From contig CANPZQ010000038.1 in NCBI GenBank assembly GCA_947588775.1, forward strand, positions 1-14,430: a DNA stretch of 14,430 bases. The letters run 5' to 3'. Origin of the DNA: an uncultured Clostridia bacterium. GTDB lineage: Bacteria; Bacillota; Clostridia; Oscillospirales; Ruminococcaceae. The translations under genes were made by a program, and so were the position numbers. Positions 6,869 through 12,235 of this stretch are shown here, in pieces (position 1 is the first letter of the stretch; each line of letters opens with the position of its first letter). The notes under the pieces are model-generated. The model was not told where the DNA came from. It did not search any database and saw only the letters and a list, made by a program, of their open reading frames with translations.

Positions 6869-7369
6869 TTATCTTCTTCTGAGCCGCTCGGTTATCCGGT
6901 CGGCGATTTCGGGCGGGACAAAGCCGGAAATATCTCCGCCGAAGGACGCGACCTGCTTCACCATGCTCGAGCTTAGATACATGTTTTCGGAGCGCGTCAC
7001 CAAAAAGACGGTTTCGGCCTCGGGCCAGAGTTTTTTGTTGATAAGAGCCATCTGGAACTCGTACTCGAAGTCGGTCATCGCGCGAAGTCCCTTTACAATC
7101 GCGCACGCCCCGCAGTCGCGGACGTAGTCGGCTAAAAGGCCGTCATGGGTTTCGACCTCTATGTTCGGGATATTTTTTGTGACGGCGCGGATAAGCTCCA
7201 TTCTCTCCTCGGCGGAAAAGCTCGGCTTTTTGTCATAATTCGCGCCGACGAGCACGATAACCCTGTCGAAAAGCTCCGACGCGCGCGTCATTATGTCCAA
7301 ATGTCCGAGCGTTACGGGGTCGAAGCTTCCCGGGCAAACCGCAATGCGTTCTTTTGCCTTTGATGTCAT
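6869..7369 (-). CDS. coaD: Phosphopantetheine adenylyltransferase
   Basis: Of normal length (166 residues), this enzyme transfers AMP from ATP to 4'-phosphopantetheine, the fourth step of coenzyme A synthesis. The nucleotidyltransferase signature PGSFDPVTLGH (residues 13-23, TxGH type) and the GLRAMTDFEYEFQMALIN segment are clear. The C-terminal YLSSSMVKQVASFGGD motif is also typical. The ATG follows AAAGGAG. It lies between rsmD (44 bases upstream) and the coiled-coil gene, an arrangement common in Firmicutes. Confidence 0.96.
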   Translation of the reverse strand: MTSKAKERIAVCPGSFDPVTLGHLDIMTRASELFDRVIVLVGANYDKKPSFSAEERMELIRAVTKNIPNIEVETHDGLLADYVRDCGACAIVKGLRAMTDFEYEFQMALINKKLWPEAETVFLVTRSENMYLSSSMVKQVASFGGDISGFVPPEIADRITERLRRR

Positions 7370-7413
7370 TTTATTTCTCCTTTCAAAGGGCGCGGCGCGC
7401 TCCTTCCGAAAAT

Positions 7414-7950
7414 TTATTCAATCTTAAACGTCGTGACGGCTACGGTTCTGCCGTAGGAATATTCGCGCTGTTTTTTAAGTCTTCCGAAGCTTTCCGGCAA
7501 AACGAGCCCCGATTCATGTTCGCAGACGGCGATCCCGCGCGGACTTAGCTTTTCCCCCAAAAGCGGAAGAACGGTTTCAAGAAGTCCTTTAAAGTATGGC
7601 GGGTCCAAAAGCGCGACGTCCGCCTCGGGGCAGCTTTTAAGGTAGTCGGCCGCCGACATCGCCAGAACCTTTGAACGCTCGGAAAATCCGCAGGCGGCGA
7701 CGTTTTCGCGGACGATTGCCGCCGCGCTTTTATTCATATCGGTGAAAACGCAGCTTTTCGCGCCACGGCTCAGGGCTTCAATCCCGAGCTGGCCGCTCCC
7801 CGCGAACAAATCAAGAACCCGCGCCTCTGGGAGGTCGAACTGAATTATCGAAAAAATTGCCTCCTTGACCTTGTCCGACGTCGGGCGGACGTCGAGCCCC
7901 TCAAGGGTTTTAAGACGCTTTCCGCGCGCCGTCCCGGTAATTACTCTCAT
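7414..7950 (-). CDS. rsmD: 16S rRNA (guanine-966-N2)-methyltransferase
   Basis: A 178-residue SAM-dependent methyltransferase that modifies G966 (E. coli numbering) of 16S rRNA in the 30S subunit. Diagnostic features are the opening MRVITGTARGKRL, RPTSDKVKEAIF, the SAM-binding VLDLFAGSGQLGIEALSRGA (about 44-63) and the catalytic DPPY motif (about 116-119). First gene of the rsmD-coaD-coiled-coil operon, with a good promoter 38 bases upstream and an AAGGG ribosome binding site. Confidence 0.95.
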   Translation of the reverse strand: MRVITGTARGKRLKTLEGLDVRPTSDKVKEAIFSIIQFDLPEARVLDLFAGSGQLGIEALSRGAKSCVFTDMNKSAAAIVRENVAACGFSERSKVLAMSAADYLKSCPEADVALLDPPYFKGLLETVLPLLGEKLSPRGIAVCEHESGLVLPESFGRLKKQREYSYGRTVAVTTFKIE

Positions 7951-7987
7951 AAGCTCACCCTTTTGGCGTAAAAATTTTGACGAATAT

Positions 7988-8016
7988 AGTATAACCGATT
8001 TTTTTGCGGTTGTCTA
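7988..8016 (-). promoter_or_regulatory. Sigma-A promoter of the rsmD-coaD operon
   Basis: On the minus strand TAGACA (8011-8016) and TATACT (7988-7993) are 17 bases apart, each five of six to consensus. Confidence 0.75.
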
Positions 8017-8042
8017 TAGGGTTTTTAAAATTTTGGAGGGGA

Positions 8043-8127
8043 GGCGCGGCGAAGGGGGCGGGGAGGTTAGCTGGAGGCGGGGTGGGCGGGTGGGTGGGCG
8101 CAGGAAAGAAGCCCCCTTCGCCGCGCC
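8043..8127 (+). repeat. Type 1 hairpin/G-quadruplex repeat, copy I
   Basis: Perfect 17-bp arms GGCGCGGCGAAGGGGGC (8043-8059) and complement (8111-8127). The 51-nt core has five G tracts with single-base loops (8079-8098) followed by CGCAGGAAA. The arms equal those of the partial copy N. It lies upstream of the rsmD promoter. Confidence 0.88.
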
Positions 8128-8171
8128 GGGCTTACGCAAAAGCTTTCACCGCCCCGCGCGCCCAATCCTCG

Positions 8172-8232
8172 GCCTGAGCCGAATCCCGTCCCCCGGAGCC
8201 GCAGGTGGAGCGGGGACGGGTGAGGGTCGGGC
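8172..8232 (+). repeat. Type 2 hairpin repeat, copy 5
   Basis: Outer arms GCCTGAGCC and GGGTCGGGC pair at seven of nine positions (one wobble, one mismatch). The CCCGTCCCC / GGGGACGGG stem is perfect and the apical hairpin contains GCA. It lies 44 bases after copy I in the same orientation. Confidence 0.75.
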
Positions 8233-8249
8233 TTTTCGCAAGGCGAAAA
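8233..8249. repeat. Short perfect hairpin between Type 2 copies 5 and 6
   Basis: TTTTCGC and GCGAAAA form a 7-bp stem around AAG. It lies between two Type 2 copies that face each other. Confidence 0.4.
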
Positions 8250-8271
8250 TTTCTGCTCCCCCGCCGGGAAG

Positions 8272-8333
8272 GTTCGCTCCTCACCCACCCCCTCTCCGCC
8301 TGCGGCTCCGAGGGGGCGGGATTCGGAGCGAAC
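8272..8333 (-). repeat. Type 2 hairpin repeat, copy 6
   Basis: Perfect 9-bp outer arms GTTCGCTCC (8272-8280) and GGAGCGAAC (8325-8333), a sequence unrelated to the GCCTGAGCC arms of other copies. The internal GAAT/TGA loop is kept. It abuts copy J in the same orientation. Confidence 0.78.
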
Positions 8334-8418
8334 GGGGCGCGGGGCCTCCGCTTCTCCCTGCGTCCCACCCGCCCACCCCCAAACTTTTCCATTTTCCCCC
8401 GCTCCGTCCCCGCGCCCC
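8334..8418 (-). repeat. Type 1 repeat, copy J, abutting the uvrC stop
   Basis: Arms GGGGCGCGGGG (8334-8344) and CCCCGCGCCCC (8408-8418), 11 of 11. C tracts at 8364-8380 give the G-quadruplex motif on the minus strand. The outer arm begins directly after the uvrC TAG codon (8419-8421). Confidence 0.8.
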
Positions 8419-10269
8419 CTACTTAACCCCCTCAATAAACCCTTCAATAACCTCCATAGCCTTTTCCTCGCTTATATGCATTACCTTCGCGATTTCGGGA
8501 GCCGTAGCGGCCTTTATGGCCTGCTTCGTCTTGAAGGTGCTTAAAAGTGCCTGCGCCTTTTTCGGGCCGATTCCGGGAATCTTCGTCAGCTCGCCCTCAA
8601 ACGCCTTCGCGGCGTGCTTTTTCGTCTGGAAGGTTATAGTGTAGCGGTGAACCTCGTCCTGAAGGCGGGTCAGCATGTTGAAAACCGAGCGATTTTTCGC
8701 GATGACGATTTCCCCGCCGTCGGGGGATACTACCGCGCGGGTGCGGTGGCGGTCGTCCTTGACGAGGCCGTAAACCGGACACGGAACCCCCATTTCGGCG
8801 AGCATAGGCGCGACTGCGGCGACATGCCCCCTTCCGCCGTCGAGAAAAATCAAATCCGGCATAGTCGCGAAGCCGGTATCCTTGCATTCGGGGTCGAAAT
8901 AATTTTCAAAGCGGCGGTGAAGGACCTCCTGCATACAGGCGTAGTCGTTTTGCTCGTAGACGGTTTTTATGTTGAATTTTTTGTAGTAACGCTTCGCCGG
9001 GCGGCCGTTGTCGAGAACAACCATTCCTCCGACCATGCTGTCGGAGGCGAGGTTCGAGATGTCGTAGCATTCGATGTAAAGCGGCGTTTTTTTCAGCCCG
9101 AGAAGCTTCGCGAGCTCTTCGAGGGTGGCGATTTCCCTGCCGCTTCTGCCGACCGAAATCGAGAGCTTTTCAGCGGCGTTTGATTTTGCCATCTTAACCA
9201 AAGAGAGCATTTCGCCCCTCTTCGGGACGTTTATATGGACTGCATGGCCGGCCTTTTCGCGGAAGAAACGCTCTAAAAGCTCGGGGCTTTCGATTTCGCC
9301 GTCGAGGTAGATTTCCTTCGGGATTTTTCCGCCCGCGTCGTAATATTGCAAAAGAAAATCCTCCCGCGCGTCGCAGTCGTCCTCGTCCTCGCCAATCATG
9401 AAATCAGACTTATCTGTGAGCTTTCCGCCGCGGTAGTTGAGGACGGAAACACAGCTCAGCCCGCCGTTTTTCGCGAGGGCGACGACGTCGCAGTCGGGGA
9501 AATTCTTTTCGATTACATGCTGATTTTCGGCCGCGCGGGAAATCGCGGCTATTCTGTCCCGCAAAACCGCCGCTTTTTCAAAGTCGAGGTTTTCGGCGGC
9601 CGCCTCCATCTCGGCGGTCATCGCTTCGACGGAAGCCGTGCTTCCCGATTTGATGTATTCGCGGGCCTCGTCGATGATTTTCGCGTAATCCTCCTTTGAA
9701 AAACAGCCCCTGCAAAGGCCGATGCAGCGTTTAATCTGGAAATTGAGGCAGGGGCGTTCCTTCCCGAAGTCGCGGGGGAAAACCCTGCGGCAGGTCGGGA
9801 GCATAAATACGCGGTTCACCTCGTCGGCAGTCTGCTTCGAGGTGAAAGAGGAGGTATAGGGGCCGATGAATTCGCCGTCCCCCTTTTTCTGCATTTCGCG
9901 GGTGATTCGCGGGAAATCCTCCGCCGAAATTTTAATATAGGTATAGCCCTTGTCGTCCTTGAGGAGGATATTGTACTTGGGCTTATGCTGCTTAATTAAC
10001 GAATTTTCAAGAATAAGGGCCTCGTACTCGGAATCGGTGACGATGAAATCGTAGTCCCAGACGTTTGAAACCATCTTCGCGACCTTGGTGAGGTGGTCGT
10101 TGTCGCGGAAGTAGGACGAAACGCGGTTTCTAAGGTTTTTCGCCTTGCCGATATAGATGATGTCCCCCGACCGGCTGCGCATGATATAGCACCCCGGCAG
10201 GTGGGTGAGCTTTGAGGTTTTCTCGCGAAGATAGGGCAGCCTCGGGTTGTCCTCGACGGTTACGCGCAT
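8419..10269 (-). CDS. uvrC: Excinuclease ABC subunit C
   Basis: A 616-residue UvrC, the usual length, the dual-incision nuclease of nucleotide excision repair acting with UvrA and UvrB. The N-terminal GIY-YIG domain shows GCY (26-28), YIGKAKN (39-45) and EALILE (83-88). Cysteines 160, 174, 182 and 186 match the Fe-S-type spacing. A UVR domain for UvrB contact follows (about 212-245), then the RNase H-like nuclease domain and a helix-hairpin-helix pair (about 555-612, IPGIGPKKAQ). I chose the ATG at 10267-10269 because AAGGAG lies nine bases upstream. The frame stays open for 83 more codons, but that stretch is a translation of Type 1 copies K and L. No promoter is visible close by, so transcription may come from the isomerase gene through both repeats. 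Confidence 0.95.
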   Translation of the reverse strand: MRVTVEDNPRLPYLREKTSKLTHLPGCYIMRSRSGDIIYIGKAKNLRNRVSSYFRDNDHLTKVAKMVSNVWDYDFIVTDSEYEALILENSLIKQHKPKYNILLKDDKGYTYIKISAEDFPRITREMQKKGDGEFIGPYTSSFTSKQTADEVNRVFMLPTCRRVFPRDFGKERPCLNFQIKRCIGLCRGCFSKEDYAKIIDEAREYIKSGSTASVEAMTAEMEAAAENLDFEKAAVLRDRIAAISRAAENQHVIEKNFPDCDVVALAKNGGLSCVSVLNYRGGKLTDKSDFMIGEDEDDCDAREDFLLQYYDAGGKIPKEIYLDGEIESPELLERFFREKAGHAVHINVPKRGEMLSLVKMAKSNAAEKLSISVGRSGREIATLEELAKLLGLKKTPLYIECYDISNLASDSMVGGMVVLDNGRPAKRYYKKFNIKTVYEQNDYACMQEVLHRRFENYFDPECKDTGFATMPDLIFLDGGRGHVAAVAPMLAEMGVPCPVYGLVKDDRHRTRAVVSPDGGEIVIAKNRSVFNMLTRLQDEVHRYTITFQTKKHAAKAFEGELTKIPGIGPKKAQALLSTFKTKQAIKAATAPEIAKVMHISEEKAMEVIEGFIEGVK

Positions 10270-10306
10270 GGGCAGGAGCTCCTTTTTGGGATTATTTTGG
10301 GAGGAA

Positions 10307-10388
10307 GGCGCGGCGGAAAAGCGGGGGAGGATTGGGAAACTTGGGGGGTGGGCGGGTGGGGCGCAGGGAGCAGCTTTTCCGCCGCGCC
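10307..10388 (+). repeat. Type 1 hairpin/G-quadruplex repeat, copy K
   Basis: Perfect 16-bp arms GGCGCGGCGGAAAAGC (10307-10322) and complement (10373-10388), identical to copy H. The 50-nt core has four G tracts in 10343-10361 followed by CGCAG. It starts 37 bases upstream of the uvrC start codon. Confidence 0.87.
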
Positions 10389-10419
10389 GGGCGGTTGAGC
10401 AGAAAACGCGGGCAAGGGA

Positions 10420-10503
10420 GCGCGGATTAAGAAAGCGGGGACAGGCGCGAAAGTCGGGAGGGTGGGCGGGTGGGCGCAGAGGGGCAGCTTTCTTAATCCG
10501 CGC
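10420..10503 (+). repeat. Type 1 hairpin/G-quadruplex repeat, copy L
   Basis: Perfect 17-bp arms GCGCGGATTAAGAAAGC (10420-10436) and complement (10487-10503). The 50-nt core has five G tracts in 10456-10474 followed by CGCAG. The tail GGTTTTGCGCAAAGCC is itself nearly palindromic. It is in tandem with copy K, 31 bases apart, and 51 bases past the isomerase stop. Confidence 0.87.
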
Positions 10504-10554
10504 GGTGGTTTTGCGCAAAGCCGCGTCCGGGACTGCTCCCGAAAAGCCGCTACC

Positions 10555-11028
10555 TTACTCCTCTATCCAGACCTTCTTCATTCTCTGAACCTTAACCGGC
10601 CTGTCGCGGAAATCGGTTTCGCAGGAAGCGATTTCGTCGACGACGTCAATCCCCTCCACAACCTTGCCGAAGGCGGCGTAGGAGCCGTCGAGGTGCGGCG
10701 CGTCGCGGTGCATGATGAAAAACTGCGACGAAGCGGAATTCGGGTTCTGCGAGCGCGCCATCGAGATTACCCCGCGCGTGTGTTTGAGTTCGTTTTTAAC
10801 GCCGTTGGCGGCAAATTCGCCCTTGATTTTATCCTTCGACCCGCCCATGCCGGTTCCTTCGGGGTCGCCGCCCTGAATCATAAATCCTTCGATAACGCGG
10901 TGGAAGATGAGCCCGTCGTAAAACCCCTCCCTGACGAGCTTTTCAAAGTTCGCGACCGTTATCGGCGCGACCTCCGGATAAAGCTCAAGCCTGATTTTCC
11001 TGCCGTTTTCCATTTCGATAACTACCAT
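10555..11028 (-). CDS. Cyclophilin-type peptidyl-prolyl cis-trans isomerase
   Basis: A 157-residue single-domain cyclophilin with no signal peptide, so probably cytoplasmic; it speeds proline isomerisation in folding proteins. The family core is complete: FHRVIEGFMIQGGDPEGTG (about 43-61), GVISMARSQNPNSASSQFFI (about 86-105) and the YAAFGKVVEG segment. The ATG at 11026-11028 follows AAGGAGG, and a strong promoter lies 25 bases upstream. No T-run terminator follows it; Type 1 copies L and K and then uvrC do. Confidence 0.95.
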   Translation of the reverse strand: MVVIEMENGRKIRLELYPEVAPITVANFEKLVREGFYDGLIFHRVIEGFMIQGGDPEGTGMGGSKDKIKGEFAANGVKNELKHTRGVISMARSQNPNSASSQFFIMHRDAPHLDGSYAAFGKVVEGIDVVDEIASCETDFRDRPVKVQRMKKVWIEE

Positions 11029-11052
11029 GATAAAGCCTCCTTTTTTGGATAC

Positions 11053-11081
11053 AGTATACTACCAAATCGGGGAAGTGTCAA
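11053..11081 (-). promoter_or_regulatory. Sigma-A promoter of the cyclophilin gene
   Basis: On the minus strand a perfect TTGACA (11076-11081) and TATACT (11053-11058) are 17 bases apart. Confidence 0.82.
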
Positions 11082-11095
11082 GCAAAGGGGCAGTT

Positions 11096-11134
11096 CAGAT
11101 GACAGACGGTCAGAGGACAGATGTCAGATGGTGG
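11096..11134 (+). repeat. TCAGA-rich repeat tract
   Basis: Short words CAGATGACAGACGG, TCAGAGG and CAGATGTCAGATGG in tandem, sharing AGATGTCAGA with the tract at 1978-2079. Function unknown. Confidence 0.5.
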
Positions 11135-11167
11135 CTCTACCGAAAATTTGCGCTGCCGGCAGGGAAG

Positions 11168-11233
11168 ATTCGTTCCTCACCCACCCCCGCTCAGCCCCGC
11201 AAGGGGGCTTCGGGGGGCGGGTTCGTCGCGAAT
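11168..11233 (-). repeat. Type 2 hairpin repeat, copy 7
   Basis: Nearly the same sequence as copy 1, including the AGCCCC / GGGGCT apical stem and ATTCG outer segments, in the opposite orientation. It abuts copy M in the same orientation. Confidence 0.72.
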
Positions 11234-11234
11234 G

Positions 11235-11317
11235 GGGCGCGGGGACTGCGCTAATCTCTGCGCCCCACCCGCCCACCCCCATAGCTTTGCGTCTGCGCCC
11301 GCGCAGTCCCCGCACCC
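11235..11317 (-). repeat. Type 1 repeat, copy M (GCGCGGGGAC subclass)
   Basis: Arms at 11235-11251 and 11301-11317 match at 16 of 17 positions (core GCGGGGACTGCGC). C tracts at 11263-11280 give the G-quadruplex motif on the minus strand. Its G-orientation right end equals that of copy B. Confidence 0.8.
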
Positions 11318-11350
11318 TCTCCCTTTCCCAAAAATTTTTTTAAAACCCCC

Positions 11351-11379
11351 TTGACAAACTCCACGGGATTTGGTATAAT
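11351..11379 (+). promoter_or_regulatory. Perfect-consensus sigma-A promoter of tRNA-Val
   Basis: TTGACA (11351-11356) and TATAAT (11374-11379) match consensus at all twelve positions with a 17-base spacer. The tRNA begins 15 bases downstream. Confidence 0.92.
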
Positions 11380-11393
11380 CACAATGTTGTGAC

Positions 11394-11469
11394 GAGGGTA
11401 TAGCTCAGCTGGTAGAGCACCTGCTTGACGTGCAGGGGGTCATAGGTTCGAGTCCTATTATCCTCACCA
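11394..11469 (+). tRNA. tRNA-Val (anticodon GAC)
   Basis: A 76-nt cloverleaf. The acceptor arm GAGGGTA pairs with TATCCTC (one G-T), the D arm contains AGCTCAGCTGGTAGAGC, and the anticodon stem CCTGC / GCAGG holds loop TTGACGT with anticodon GAC. The T arm is ATAGG-TTCGAGT-CCTAT, and CCA is encoded. It reads valine GUC/GUU codons and is expressed alone from its own promoter. Confidence 0.96.
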
Positions 11470-11473
11470 AACC

Positions 11474-11501
11474 GCCGTAAGCCTTGACTTACGGCTTTTT
11501 T
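11474..11501 (+). terminator. Terminator of tRNA-Val
   Basis: GCCGTAAG (11474-11481) pairs with CTTACGGC (11488-11495) around a 6-nt loop, followed by six T. Confidence 0.9.
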
Positions 11502-11505
11502 ACGC

Positions 11506-11532
11506 AAAAAAGCTGCCTTTTCGGGCAGCTTT
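11506..11532 (-). terminator. Terminator of the pseudopilin gene
   Basis: On the minus strand AAAGCTGCC (11524-11532) pairs with GGCAGCTTT (11509-11517), ending in six T. It faces the tRNA terminator. The 127 bases between it and the pseudopilin stop (11533-11659) show no gene. Confidence 0.8.
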
Positions 11533-11659
11533 AATTTTGCGGCACAGCAAATGTGCCTGATATTTATAGAACAGATATAATGCTGCACCGAAAGGGATGC
11601 TTTTACATTGAAAACATTGGGTACAAGCATAAATGGATGCGGTTCTTTTTATGGAGTAA

Positions 11660-12235
11660 TTACTCTTGTTCCAACCTCGGAGGTGGGTGTGCAACAAATG
11701 TTACATTTATTACAGCAGTTTTCTCGCCGCATTTAAATTCAAACCTGTATTTCGGTCTTTGCCTCGGCGGTACACGTGCCACTGAGTAGTAATTCAATCC
11801 GTCGCGCGTAAATTCATATGTCAGCTCTCCCTTTGACAGCTTACACGTCCAATCTACGCCGTAAACAAGATAGTCGCTCGCGCAGACAAACAGCTTGGTT
11901 TCGTCAACCGTCGGTGCTGCGAAATTGAAAATATCTTCACTGCTTGAATAATTAAATGTATCATCAAATTTGCCCGCGTCGATGTCATACATTTTTCTGA
12001 AGCTGTTGTACACCGGCACGCCGTCGTCGACAATCTGACTTGTGAACGTCACGGTTTCTATCCCCACCTTCCCCGCGGGCATTTCCTCGGACTCCGGCTC
12101 AATCTCAAAAGTCCTTGTCTGCGCGCCAAAACTCAAGGTCGCTTCCCCGCCGTTTTCCGCGCCGATGATTTGCATCGCTTTAAAATTTCCGAAATTTATG
12201 TCCTCGCCGAGCGTTGAGCCGCCCGGCTCAAACAA
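11660..12235 (-). pseudogene. Pseudopilin-like protein, C-terminal part after a frameshift
   Basis: This 191-codon stretch continues the protein of the neighbouring gene in the -1 frame. The upstream frame reads GGWDF and this frame resumes at LFEPGGSTLGED, and one extra T in the T5 run at 12234-12238 would join them into 841 residues. It has no start codon or ribosome binding site of its own where the homology begins; the ATG at 12328 opens an unrelated Arg-rich reading of the upstream gene. The segment is a soluble, beta-rich-looking domain ending in VINVTFVAHPPPRLEQE. I do not recognise the domain. Confidence 0.7.

Noticed and set aside
1908..8333. Type 2 copies as integron attC sites
   Set aside because: They lack the attC core triplets, the genes between them are housekeeping genes in both orientations with their own promoters, and no integrase is visible.
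7865..8644. Open frame of 259 codons on the plus strand
   Set aside because: It overlaps rsmD and uvrC antisense and reads the copy I / copy J repeat composite; GC-rich repeats simply lack stop codons in some frames.
10270..10518. An 83-residue N-terminal extension of uvrC
   Set aside because: The extension translates Type 1 copies K and L, and the internal ATG at 10269 has a proper ribosome binding site and the normal UvrC N-terminus.
10462..11343. Open frame of 293 codons on the plus strand
   Set aside because: It is antisense to the complete cyclophilin gene and ends in Type 2 copy 7 and Type 1 copy M.
11379..11630. Small minus-strand open frame containing NRTRTYDPLHVKQ
   Set aside because: This is the familiar spurious translation of the antisense strand of a tRNA gene (here tRNA-Val).
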